Source of the DNA: PBB1 sp965229345
GTDB taxonomy: Bacteria; Pseudomonadota; Gammaproteobacteria; Burkholderiales; Burkholderiaceae_C
Direction: 5' to 3'
NCBI GenBank assembly: GCA_965229345.1
Contig: OZ245872.1
Span: forward strand, 496,001 to 560,000
DNA length: 64,000 nt
Position numbers and translations under genes: made by a program. Of the stretch, positions 1 to 8,107 are shown one piece after another. Every line of letters starts with the position of its first letter. The first letter of the stretch is position 1. The notes under the pieces are model-generated. The model saw only the letters and a program-made list of their open reading frames with translations, did no database searches and was not told the DNA's origin.

Positions 1-412
1 CGGCGCGGTAGAAGTCCTGCAGGTGACTCTGCGCGGACAGGCGTATCCCGAGTCCGGGGTACTCGGCCTCCGCCTGCGCCACCGCTTTTTTCACCAGCGC
101 CCGGCCGAGCCCGACACCGCGGCCCACGCCGAATGTCAGCACGCGGCCGATGGCCGGTTCCCGGTACTTGACGCCAGGCGCCAGGATCCGTGCGTACGCC
201 AGCGGCATGGCTTGCCCGGCTGACCACGCCGCCAGGTGCCACGCCGCTTCGTCCCGGCCGTCCACATCGAGATAGGCGCACAGCTGCTCGACGCAAAACA
301 CCTGCTGTCGCGCCATGTAGATGTATTGCAGTTCACGCACGCCGAGCTCATCGAAGCGGCAGCAGCGCCACCGGGCGCAGGGAGGGGTCTCGTTCAGCAT
401 CGGTCGGATCAT
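1..412 (-). CDS. elaA: ElaA-type GNAT N-acetyltransferase, 3' end cut by the window edge
   Basis: About 137 N-terminal residues are visible; the C-terminus lies beyond base 1. The reading VFCVEQLCAYLDVDGRDE, then AYARIL, IGRVLTF and an acetyl-CoA loop GVGRGVGLGRALVKKA, then the AQSHLQDFYR block, matches the small ElaA branch of the GNAT fold, which transfers acetyl groups from acetyl-CoA. The substrate of ElaA is unknown. The start is taken as ATG at 412; an in-frame ATG at 400 is equally possible because neither has a clear ribosome site. It begins 38 bases after the natB stop, so it may be the last gene of that operon. The family call is firm, the role is not. Confidence 0.8.
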   Translation of the reverse strand, partial: MIRPMLNETPPCARWRCCRFDELGVRELQYIYMARQQVFCVEQLCAYLDVDGRDEAAWHLAAWSAGQAMPLAYARILAPGVKYREPAIGRVLTFGVGRGVGLGRALVKKAVAQAEAEYPGLGIRLSAQSHLQDFYRA

Positions 413-450
413 GCCGTGTCGAAGTCTGGGGTGCCAGACCGCAGCGCTGT

Positions 451-1623
451 TCAGCGCACGGCGGCATCGTTCAAGCGCCGTGCCACCCAGAGCAGGCACA
501 CCGACGTCAGAACCACGCACATCGCGAGGGGTGTCGCGAGTTCAGCAGCCCCCATGGCTTCGCCCTTCAACACACGCGCCATCAGCGTCGATTGAGCCAG
601 CGCGGGCACCCACAGATGCCAGGGCGACTCGCCACGCTGGTCGAACACCGACACCAGCGGGAGCAGCGACACCGCCGCCAGCACCACGGTGCTGCTGGCC
701 TGGGCCTCCTTGAAGCTCTTGCAGCGGATCGCGATCGCCATCAGCAGCGCCGACATCGCAGCGGCAAACGGCACCAGCAGCGCCAGAAACGCCACCGCCT
801 CTGGCCAGCCGTACTGGAACATGGCCTGCAGGGTGTCGCTGCGCAGCAGCCATTGCGCCGGGATGAAGCTGAAGCCGCTCAGCGCCGCGATCAGCACGGC
901 CACGCTGGCCACCGCGCCCCACTTGCCCATCACGATCGCGCCGCGCCGCGCCGGGTTCATCAGCAGCGGCTCCAGCGATCCGCGTTCGCGCTCCCCGGCG
1001 GTGGTGTCCAGCGCCGCATTCAATGCACCGTAGAGCACGGCCATGATCACGAAGAACGGCAGCATGCCGGTGATCTGGGCGGCACGGGTGCGCGCGCTGG
1101 CCAAATCACGCTCCTGCACGTCGAACGGCTCGAGCAGTTCGGCGGCCACCCCCCTCAACGCCAGCGTCAGCAGGGTGCGCTCCTGCGCATAGGCGGCCAG
1201 CAGTCGCTGCACACGGGCCGCGCCGGCCTGCGCCTGCGCGTTGCCACTGTCGCTGACCACCTCGATCACCGGGGCATCGCCGCGCGTCACCGCGGCGTCG
1301 AAGCCCACCGGGACCACCACCACCGGATCCGACCACTTTCTTGCGCGCAGCTGCGCTTCGTAGTCGGCCGGCGGCGCCTTGACGATGCGCGTCTGCCGCT
1401 GCAGAAAATTGACCAGGCTCGGTGCGTGCGCGGCCCCGTCGACATAGACCACGCGGCGCTCGGCACCGGCCTCGAAGCTGGCCAGCAGCGCCGACAGCGC
1501 GACCAGCAGCAACGGGCCCATCAGCACGCTGCTGAACAACACGACCATCAGCGTGCGCCGATCGCGCAGGGCATCGACCACTTCCTTCTTGTACACCGCC
1601 CAGGCCACGCGGGTGGCGCTCAT
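451..1623 (-). CDS. natB: ABC-2 type exporter permease, NatB-like
   Basis: 390 residues. One membrane segment lies near residues 25-47, followed by a polar extracytoplasmic region to about residue 170, then a block of several hydrophobic segments to the C-terminus. This is the layout of the NatB/COG1668 permeases (sodium or drug/peptide export). It starts with an ATG that overlaps the natA stop in ATGA, so the two are probably translationally coupled and form one transporter with NatA. The transported substrate cannot be told from sequence. A longer open frame exists upstream but has no support. Confidence 0.82.
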   Translation of the reverse strand: MSATRVAWAVYKKEVVDALRDRRTLMVVLFSSVLMGPLLLVALSALLASFEAGAERRVVYVDGAAHAPSLVNFLQRQTRIVKAPPADYEAQLRARKWSDPVVVVPVGFDAAVTRGDAPVIEVVSDSGNAQAQAGAARVQRLLAAYAQERTLLTLALRGVAAELLEPFDVQERDLASARTRAAQITGMLPFFVIMAVLYGALNAALDTTAGERERGSLEPLLMNPARRGAIVMGKWGAVASVAVLIAALSGFSFIPAQWLLRSDTLQAMFQYGWPEAVAFLALLVPFAAAMSALLMAIAIRCKSFKEAQASSTVVLAAVSLLPLVSVFDQRGESPWHLWVPALAQSTLMARVLKGEAMGAAELATPLAMCVVLTSVCLLWVARRLNDAAVR

Positions 1624-2435
1624 GCGCACGCCTCGCCCAGTGCTGCGGGTGCCGGCTCGGGCCCGAAGGCCAGGCGCACGAAGGCCTCCTCGAAATCGCG
1701 CTGCCCGGTCTGGGCCAGCAACTCGTGCACGGACCCCGCCGCCACGCTGCGGCCACCCGACACCACCACCACGTGGTCGCACAGCCGTTCAACCTCTTGC
1801 ATGATGTGCGTCGAGAACACGATGCATTTACCACCCCCCTCGGCGGTGCGCAGAAAGCGCAGCGACTCGCGCAGACTGCGGGTGGCGGTCACGTCGAGCC
1901 CGTTGGTCGGCTCGTCGAGCACGATGTTCACCGGGTCGTGCACCAGCGCGCGGGCCAGCGCCACTTTCATCCGTTCACCCTGGCTGAAGCCCTCGGTGCG
2001 GCGATCGAGCAGTGGCTTGAACGCCAGCATCTCGGCCAGCACGGCTGCCCGTGCCTCGGCCTGATCGCGATCCAAGCCCTGCAACGCCCCGTAGTAGGCG
2101 ATGTTTTCGCGCGCCGTGAGCCGCGGGTACAGGCCACGCGCGTCGCTGAGCACGCCCATGCGCGCCAGCGCATCGCGCGGATGGGTGGCCACGTCGATGC
2201 CGTCCACCGTCATCTGGCCGGCGTCCGGCGCGATCAAGCCGGCCAGCATCCGCAAGGTGGTCGTCTTGCCGGCGCCGTTGGGGCCCAGCAGACCGGTGAT
2301 GCGTCCGTCGGCTGCCACGAAGCCGACGTCCTGGACCGCAGCGACGCCACTCGGGGCCGGTCGGCGCATCAGCGCGTCGCGCAGGCTGCGTGCCGGGGGC
2401 GCAAAGCGCTTGGCCAAGCCCTCGACGACGATCAC
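1620..2435 (-). CDS. natA: ABC exporter ATP-binding subunit, NatA-like
   Basis: 271 residues. Walker A GPNGAGKTT is at 51-59, a signature-like FSQGE at 150-154, Walker B IVLDEP at 171-176 and the H-loop His at 210: a complete ATPase that should drive the neighbouring NatB permease. The start is taken as GTG because it overlaps the stop of the upstream hydrolase gene (GTGA), and the residues that follow align with the usual start of this family. The gene is third in a chain of stop/start overlaps from the glutaredoxin-like gene to natB. The signature C-loop is FSQGE rather than LSGGQ, as often seen in NatA-type ATPases. Confidence 0.88.
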   Translation of the reverse strand: MIVVEGLAKRFAPPARSLRDALMRRPAPSGVAAVQDVGFVAADGRITGLLGPNGAGKTTTLRMLAGLIAPDAGQMTVDGIDVATHPRDALARMGVLSDARGLYPRLTARENIAYYGALQGLDRDQAEARAAVLAEMLAFKPLLDRRTEGFSQGERMKVALARALVHDPVNIVLDEPTNGLDVTATRSLRESLRFLRTAEGGGKCIVFSTHIMQEVERLCDHVVVVSGGRSVAAGSVHELLAQTGQRDFEEAFVRLAFGPEPAPAALGEACA

Positions 2436-3982
2436 CGGCCACCCTCCGCGGTCTGCGAGGCTGAAGGCTCCGGTGAGGCCGCCGGCGAGACCGTCACCGG
2501 CTCGAATGCCGGAGGTCGGGGCACATGCGCAACGCAGCTTGCGTCGATGGCCAGGGCCTGGGCATCGTCTGCGGCGTCGATGAAGCGGAACATCAGGTCG
2601 CGCACGCAACCGACGGCCATCAGGCCATGTCCGGCGTGGGCCACGGTGACCTGCCGAGCCTGCGCGCCGAGCGCGCGTGCCACCCGGTCGGCATGGCGCG
2701 GTGGGGTGGCCGGATCGAGCCCGCCGCTCAGCAGCAGCGTGGCCGACGCGGCTGGCGGCACGGCGTAGAACGCCTCGGGCACGCTGCCGCGCGGCCAGAA
2801 CGCACAAGCACGCCGGTAGAACTGCCCGGCCTGATCGATGAAGGGCCCGGTGGTCGATGCACCGCCGGCACCCGACGCCGCGGTCGGCAGGTCGCGCCCC
2901 AGCCGGGGGCCGTCCTCGGCACACAGCACGCTGACATGCATGCCCATCGCCACCGTGCCCCCACGCCGATTGGCCAGCGCATCGGCCAGGCCCAGCAGCG
3001 GCTCGTAGCGCCCGCGTGCCGCCTCGCCGATGGCCTGCGGCAGGCCGGCCGCCAGCGATGGGGCATACAAGGGCCCGCGCACGGCGGCGAGCACCCGCTC
3101 GACGTCGAGGGTGAAGTGCTCGCGCCGGCCAGTCAGCGGATGAATGGCATTCACCGGCTTGGGCAGGCTGGCCAGCAGCGCCTGCCAATCGGCACGCAGC
3201 CTCGGGTGGGAACGCTGGCAGGCCGGGCTGCGCTCGCAATCGGTGAGCATCGCGTCGAACGCGGCCTGGGTGTCGATGCCGCCACTGACCGGCAGCACCA
3301 TGTCGGGCGGTGCCACACCGTCGAGCACGCTGCGCCGCAAGCGCTGCGGAAACAGGCGGGCGTATTCCAGCGCCGCCCGGGTGCCGTAAGAGGCGCCCAC
3401 CAGATTGATGCGCTCGGCGCCGAGCCGGGCGCGCACCGCGTCGAGATCCTGCATCGCGATCGTGGTGGTGAAAAAACGCAGGTCATCGGCCGAGCGCAGC
3501 GGCGCCGTGGCCGCGAGACGGGTCAGACAGGCCCGCAGCTGGGCCACTTGCGCGTCGACACCCACCGGCTCGGACAGCGGCGCATGCCGGCGGTCGTCGC
3601 ATGCCAGTGGCGTCGAGCGTCCGGTGCCGCGCTGGTCGACGAAGACGATGTCGCGCCGGTTGTTCAGCCGGGCGAACAGCGGCAGCACGGCCGGCGCCAA
3701 CGCGATCGCGCTCTGACCCGGGCCGCCCGCGAGCAGAAACACCGGATCGGGCAGCCGACGGCGCGCCACGGCAGGCACCACCATGAAGCGGATGTCGATC
3801 GTCGGTCCGCTCGATTGCCCTGGATCGAGCAGGCGCTGCACGGCCCCGCAGCGCACCTCGTGGGCCACGCCCGGCACGCGGCACGGTGCGGTCGCCTCGG
3901 CGGCTTGCGCCCACAAGGCAGGCGTCCACAGCACCGCCACCACGGCGAACGCCACGGCTCGGCGCGCCCCGATCAGCTTCAA
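2432..3982 (-). CDS. secreted alpha/beta hydrolase, S33 (tripeptidyl aminopeptidase-like) family
   Basis: 516 residues with an N-terminal signal sequence (hydrophobic core about 8-25, AxA-like end). The alpha/beta-hydrolase landmarks are all present: oxyanion region LAGGPGQ near 85-90, DQRGTGRS near 116-123, nucleophile elbow GASYG (Ser198), acid in GGLDP (Asp423), and His452 in AGHG. This fits the TAP-like hydrolases that remove peptides from N-termini or hydrolyse esters outside the cytoplasm. The start codon appears to be TTG, overlapping the upstream stop (TTGA). A proline/serine-rich tail follows the catalytic domain. Substrate unknown. Confidence 0.82.
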   Translation of the reverse strand: MKLIGARRAVAFAVVAVLWTPALWAQAAEATAPCRVPGVAHEVRCGAVQRLLDPGQSSGPTIDIRFMVVPAVARRRLPDPVFLLAGGPGQSAIALAPAVLPLFARLNNRRDIVFVDQRGTGRSTPLACDDRRHAPLSEPVGVDAQVAQLRACLTRLAATAPLRSADDLRFFTTTIAMQDLDAVRARLGAERINLVGASYGTRAALEYARLFPQRLRRSVLDGVAPPDMVLPVSGGIDTQAAFDAMLTDCERSPACQRSHPRLRADWQALLASLPKPVNAIHPLTGRREHFTLDVERVLAAVRGPLYAPSLAAGLPQAIGEAARGRYEPLLGLADALANRRGGTVAMGMHVSVLCAEDGPRLGRDLPTAASGAGGASTTGPFIDQAGQFYRRACAFWPRGSVPEAFYAVPPAASATLLLSGGLDPATPPRHADRVARALGAQARQVTVAHAGHGLMAVGCVRDLMFRFIDAADDAQALAIDASCVAHVPRPPAFEPVTVSPAASPEPSASQTAEGGR

Positions 3983-4344
3983 GCGAGCAGCCGCTTCAGC
4001 TCGCCCGTTGTGATCAGCTTGGCCAGGTCATCGGCGCCGCCGATCAACGACCCCTTGACGAACACCATCGGGAACGTCGGCCAGCCCGACCACATCTTCA
4101 GCGCCAGCCGCTCGCGCCACCGGCTGAGGTAGCTGCCGTACTCCAGGTAATGGTGAGACACCGCCGCCGCGTCAAGCGCTTTGCGCGCCCGCTTGCAGAA
4201 CGGGTTGCCCGCCATGCCCACCACCAGCACCGCATTCGACATCGAGGCGGCCTGCACGTTGTGCACCACCTCGACGTGCAGGTGTTCGACGGTGTCCCGG
4301 ATGGCGGGATGCAAACGGGTGTCTTCGAGCACGGCACGGGGCAT
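3979..4344 (-). CDS. glutaredoxin-like protein with an atypical NPFC active site
   Basis: 121 residues. The C-terminal 85 residues have the thioredoxin-fold pattern of glutaredoxins: a strand, the active-site turn, a helix, the cis-proline segment TFPMVFV (Pro92) and IGGADDL for glutathione contact. The active-site turn reads G-N47-P-F-C50-K, so the usual first cysteine of CPYC is replaced by asparagine and only the second cysteine position is kept. About 35 extra residues precede the fold. ATG is preceded by a good AAGGAG. It is the first gene of the overlapping operon with the hydrolase and natAB. Redox activity is uncertain. Confidence 0.7.
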   Translation of the reverse strand: MPRAVLEDTRLHPAIRDTVEHLHVEVVHNVQAASMSNAVLVVGMAGNPFCKRARKALDAAAVSHHYLEYGSYLSRWRERLALKMWSGWPTFPMVFVKGSLIGGADDLAKLITTGELKRLLA

Positions 4345-4556
4345 CAGGAACTCCTTGGGCTGTCAGGTCGGGTCGATACGCAACCGCCACAAGCGTAGCC
4401 GAGTGGGCCGGTCATCGAAACCACAGGCCGATTCGTTACCGCGGTTCTCGTACAGAATTCCGGCGCCGCGACGGCGGCTCGGATCATGCTACGGGGCTCT
4501 CGCGCCCGCCACCGCCATCCTCGATGGCACCCTGACACGACAAGGATCACATCGCC

Positions 4557-5684
4557 ATGCGCAGTCCATTTGCCCCCCGTCTCTTTCGCGCGCTCAGCCT
4601 CGTTCTGGCCGGCCTGTGCGGCCTGACAGGTCTCACCAGCACGCATGCGGCCGAGCCCAAGGTGCTCAACATCTACAACTGGTCGGACTACATCGCCGAC
4701 GACACGATCAAGAACTTCGAGAAAGAGACCGGCATCAAAGTCAACTACGACAACTACGACAACAACGAGGTGCTGCACGCGAAGCTGGTCGCGGGCAAGA
4801 CGGGCTACGACATCGTCGTGCCCGGCGCGCACTTCGCGAAGATGCAGATCGAAGGCGGCCTGTTGCAAAAGCTCGATCGCAGCAAGCTCAGCAACTGGGG
4901 CAACCTCGACAAGGGCCTGCTGGAGCAGCTGGCCAAGGTCGATCCGGGCAACGAGCACCTGGTCGACTGGCTCTGGGGCTACATCGCGGTGGGCATCAAC
5001 ACCACCAAGGTCAAGGCGGCACTCGGTGACTTGCCCATGCCCGACAACGCCTGGAGCCTGGTGTTCGACCCGAAGTACGCAAGCAAGCTGAAGGGCTGCG
5101 GCATCAGCTTCCTCGACTCGGCCTCGGAGGTGCTGCCGATTGCCATGCTCTACGCCGGCAAGCCACCCTTCAGCCGTGAGGCCGCCGACTACGACGCTGC
5201 CGCCAAGGTGCTGAAGGCCGCGCGCCCGTACGTGACGCGCTTCTCGTCGTCGGGCTACATCAACGACCTGGCCTCGGGCTCGGTGTGCGCCGTGATGGGC
5301 TACTCCGGCGACATCAACATCGCCCGCGCCCGCGCGATCGAGGCCAAGTCGAAGTTCGAGATCCTGGCCTTGGTGCCCAAGGGCGGCTCCACGCTGTTCT
5401 TCGACACGATGGCGATCCCGAAGGATGCCAAGAACGTCGAGAACGCGCACCTGTTCATCAACTACATCCTGCGCCCTGAAGTGCATGCCTCTCTGACGAA
5501 CAAGGTGTTCTACGCCAACCCGAATGCGGCCTCGCTGAAGTTCGTCAAGAAAGACGTGGCCGAGAACACCTCGATCTTCCTGAGCGACGCCGACAAGAAG
5601 ATCATGACCGCGCCCGACAGCGTGCCGCAACCGATCCGGCGCGTCCAGACACGGGTGTTCACGGCGTTCAAGGCGGGCAAGTAG
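4557..5684 (+). CDS. potF: polyamine ABC transporter substrate-binding protein, PotF-like
   Basis: 375 residues with a signal peptide ending near THAAE (about residue 32). The mature start LNIYNWSDYI, the YDIVVPG block and the FFDTMAIPKDAKN block are typical of periplasmic putrescine/spermidine binding proteins. Such proteins deliver polyamines to PotGHI-type membrane complexes. No permease or ATPase gene lies beside it, so it must work with a transporter encoded elsewhere or have another role. It is transcribed away from the glutaredoxin-like operon; the 212-base gap should hold both promoters, but none is clear. Confidence 0.87.
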   Translation: MRSPFAPRLFRALSLVLAGLCGLTGLTSTHAAEPKVLNIYNWSDYIADDTIKNFEKETGIKVNYDNYDNNEVLHAKLVAGKTGYDIVVPGAHFAKMQIEGGLLQKLDRSKLSNWGNLDKGLLEQLAKVDPGNEHLVDWLWGYIAVGINTTKVKAALGDLPMPDNAWSLVFDPKYASKLKGCGISFLDSASEVLPIAMLYAGKPPFSREAADYDAAAKVLKAARPYVTRFSSSGYINDLASGSVCAVMGYSGDINIARARAIEAKSKFEILALVPKGGSTLFFDTMAIPKDAKNVENAHLFINYILRPEVHASLTNKVFYANPNAASLKFVKKDVAENTSIFLSDADKKIMTAPDSVPQPIRRVQTRVFTAFKAGK

Positions 5685-5687
5685 TCA

Positions 5688-5709
5688 CTGGCAAGACCGG
5701 TCTTGCCAG
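5688..5709. terminator. 22-bp perfect palindrome after potF
   Basis: The bases from 5688 to 5709 are self-complementary without a mismatch (CTGGCAAGACC and its complement). They begin four bases after the potF stop codon. No run of T follows, so it is either a Rho-dependent or processing hairpin, or a protein-binding site. Confidence 0.55.
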
Positions 5710-5771
5710 GGTTCGCCCTGGCAGGCGGGTTGTGCCCTTGCGGTGCAGCCCGCCGCGGGGTGAGACCGCAG

Positions 5772-6160
5772 CCGGGTCTCGGCCCGGCTGCCGAGTAACT
5801 TTGGCTCCGCCGAAACTTCGTTTTCATTTGCGGGCCCAAATGAAAGTCACCAAAGCAAAGGGCCTGAAGACCAGCCATTTGGCCTGCTCGCTGCGGCTAC
5901 ACGCCTACGTCACAGGCTCTGGCTTGTGAACATTCAGCGAACTACTGCCACGGCTTCCTCGCTCAGGTTTAAACATTCGCTATCGCTACGCCTCGACCCT
6001 TCGGGTCCTCGGTGTGGGTTCTCGTGCCAGAGCCTGTGCAGTCCACCTGTAGCCGCAGCGGGGTCACCCAATGGCTGGTGTTCGGGCCCTCTTTTTTGGT
6101 TACTTTTTTCTGGGCCAGCAGAAAAAAGTGACTCGCCTGCCGGGGCGAAATCCCGGCGCA
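5772..6160. repeat. large imperfect inverted-repeat element between convergent genes
   Basis: Two arms of about 150 bases (roughly 5772-5932 and 6010-6160) are imperfect reverse complements around an unpaired core of about 75 bases. Shared blocks include CCAGCCATT, CTGCGGCTACA, CACAGGCTCTGGC and GTCACC/GTAACC next to AAAG. Each arm carries its own small hairpin near the outer end: 9-bp arms at 5822-5845 and a perfect 11-bp stem at 6102-6129. It fills the gap between potF and opgD, which converge, so it may also end transcription from both sides. The open frames inside it are by-products of the repeat and are not called genes. It looks like an interspersed or MITE-like repeat; copy number cannot be seen here. 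Confidence 0.7.
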
Positions 6161-6175
6161 GTGCCAGCAAAGCAC

Positions 6176-7771
6176 TCAGTACAAAGTCCGTTCCGCCATC
6201 GGTGGCGGCACCCACTGGTACAGCCAGGTCTCCGTCAGCGACTGCCCCTCACAGCTGAGGTACAGCCGCAACTCGATCGGATCGGTCGAGGCGGTGGGCA
6301 CCACATCGAACAGGGCCCGGTAGCCCTTCACCGCGTGCAGCGGCCGCGCCGAAGTGGTTTCGATGCGGGCGCCTGATGACCCGGTGACCACGGCAGTCAC
6401 CTTCGCGTTGGGCCCGATCAGGGCGAGATCGCCGCCCGCGAAGTCGACCGCGAAGCGCCACGAGTAGTACGTGCGCTTCTTGCCGATCACCCCGCCGAGT
6501 CCGGTGCGTGTGGCAACGCACCGTGCCAGCGGTGGCCTAGCGGGCGGCTGCGCACCCCAGTAGAGCCGGTAGCCCAGCAGCAGCTCTTCGCCGGCCTGGG
6601 GTTTGCGCGCCGGGTTCCAGAACGCCACGATGTTGTCGAAGGTCTCGTCCACCGTCGGGATCTCGACGAGCTGCACGGAGCCCGGGCCCCACCCCGACTT
6701 CGGCTCCACCCACAGACAAGGGCGCTTTTCATAGAACACGCCGTCGTCCTGGTAGTGATCGAAATCGCGGTCGCGCTGCAGCAGGCCGAAGCCGCGCGGG
6801 TTGTTGTCTTGAAACGCGTTGAAGGCCAGCTGCCGCGGGTTGGTCAGCGGGCGCCAGATCCATTCGCCGCTGCCGGTCCACATCGCGAGGCCGTCGCTGT
6901 CGTGGATCTCGCCGCGCCAGTCGTAGCCCATGCGGCGGTCGTTCTCACCGGTCTGGAACATGCTCGTGCACGGGGCGATGCCCAGGCGATCGACCGTCGT
7001 GCGCGGGTACAGCGCCGCATCGATGTCCATCACCTGGGTGTCGCCCGGCGTGATGACGAAGCGGTAGGCGCCGGCGACGCTGGGCGAGTCGAGCAGCGCA
7101 TACACCGTGACACTGTTGGAGCCCACAGCCGGGCGTTCGAGCCAGAAGCCGGTGAAGTTCGGGAACTCCTCCGGCTTCGGCGCGCCGGTGTCGATGGCCA
7201 GGCCGCGTGCCGACAGCCCGTACTGCCACTCACCGCCCACCGCGCGGAAGTAGCTGGCCCCCAGGAACGCGGTGATGTCGCGCTGCAGGTCGGTGTGGAA
7301 GTTCAGCCGGAAGCCGGCAAAGCCGAGGTCGCGCGGCAGCTTCGCGTGGTCGAGCCCGCTTTTGCCGTGGTCGAACATCTCGGGCACATAGGCCAGCTCC
7401 TGCGCCTGGCCGTCGGCCAGCTCATACAGCCGCACCGGTGACTTGAAATACAGCCCGAGGTGAAAGAACTGGGCCTGAAAGCGCAGCTGATCGTCGCGCC
7501 ACAGTGCGTGGTCGGGCCGAAAGCGGATCGCCTGGTAGGCGTCCCAGTCCAGCGCCTCGATGGCCTTGGGCAAGACGGCGCGTGGCTTTTCGTACGGCTT
7601 GCGCGAGAGCGAGAGCGCCTGGCCCTTCAAGGCGGCGTAGTCGAAGCGCTGCGGCGCGCCGATCGCCTGCAGCTTCTCGGCCCAGGCCGGCACGGCGGCA
7701 CTGCCCGCCAGCGCGGCGAGGCTGGTGATGAATTGCCGGCGGGGGCGGGGGTCGTCGTGGGGCGCGGTCAC
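6176..7771 (-). CDS. opgD: periplasmic glucan biosynthesis protein, OpgD type
   Basis: 531 residues. The N-terminus has a twin-arginine signal (RPRRQFITSLAALAG), the export route used by OpgD rather than the Sec-exported OpgG. Long stretches match the family: LGFAGFR, FLGASYFRA, QYGLSARGLAIDT, EEFPNFTGFW, VYALLDSPSVAGAYRF, GLLQRDRDFDHYQD and KRPCLWVEP. The family shapes osmoregulated periplasmic glucans. The GTG start overlaps the DUF427 stop (GTGA), fixing the start and suggesting coupling. No opgG or opgH lies nearby. It ends against the inverted-repeat element. Confidence 0.9.
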   Translation of the reverse strand: MTAPHDDPRPRRQFITSLAALAGSAAVPAWAEKLQAIGAPQRFDYAALKGQALSLSRKPYEKPRAVLPKAIEALDWDAYQAIRFRPDHALWRDDQLRFQAQFFHLGLYFKSPVRLYELADGQAQELAYVPEMFDHGKSGLDHAKLPRDLGFAGFRLNFHTDLQRDITAFLGASYFRAVGGEWQYGLSARGLAIDTGAPKPEEFPNFTGFWLERPAVGSNSVTVYALLDSPSVAGAYRFVITPGDTQVMDIDAALYPRTTVDRLGIAPCTSMFQTGENDRRMGYDWRGEIHDSDGLAMWTGSGEWIWRPLTNPRQLAFNAFQDNNPRGFGLLQRDRDFDHYQDDGVFYEKRPCLWVEPKSGWGPGSVQLVEIPTVDETFDNIVAFWNPARKPQAGEELLLGYRLYWGAQPPARPPLARCVATRTGLGGVIGKKRTYYSWRFAVDFAGGDLALIGPNAKVTAVVTGSSGARIETTSARPLHAVKGYRALFDVVPTASTDPIELRLYLSCEGQSLTETWLYQWVPPPMAERTLY

Positions 7772-8046
7772 TCGACTTTCACGCCCTTCCAGAACGCGAC
7801 GCGTCCCTTGATGTGCGCGGCGGCCTCGGTGGGCTCGGGGTAGTACCAGACCGCGTTCTCGTTCATGTCGCCATTGACCATCAAGCTGTAGTAATGCGCC
7901 TGGCCCTTCCACGCGCAGCCGCTGCGGTGGTTGCTGAAGGTCACGTAATCGCGGTTCAGGCTCTCGGCCGGGAAATAGTGGTTGCCTTCGACGACGACGG
8001 TGTCGTCGCTCTCGGCCAGGGTCACGCCGTTCCAGGTGGCTTTCAT
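7768..8046 (-). CDS. DUF427 domain protein
   Basis: 92 residues, the whole length of a DUF427 domain: MKATWNG, the EGNHYFP segment, the CAWKG core and YYPEPTEAA. Members are small soluble proteins found across bacteria; the biochemical role is not established. A clear AAGGAAG ribosome site precedes the ATG. Its stop overlaps the GTG of opgD, so the two are likely co-translated, although no functional link between DUF427 and glucan synthesis is known to me. Confidence 0.88.
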   Translation of the reverse strand: MKATWNGVTLAESDDTVVVEGNHYFPAESLNRDYVTFSNHRSGCAWKGQAHYYSLMVNGDMNENAVWYYPEPTEAAAHIKGRVAFWKGVKVE

Positions 8047-8107
8047 CTCGCTTCCTTTCAGTGGGGTCGCCGCAGCGGGACCTCCCGCCGCGGCGACCGC
8101 TCGTTCT

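Noticed and set aside
190..2064. Long plus-strand open frame of 624 codons opposite natAB
   Set aside because: It is antisense to two clear genes and its product is Arg/Gln/His-rich with no family pattern, as expected from the complement of GC-rich coding DNA.
5934..6215. Small open frames in the inverted-repeat element (for example one reading GSGTRTHTEDPKGRG)
   Set aside because: They follow from the repeat sequence, have no ribosome sites, and overlap each other on both strands.
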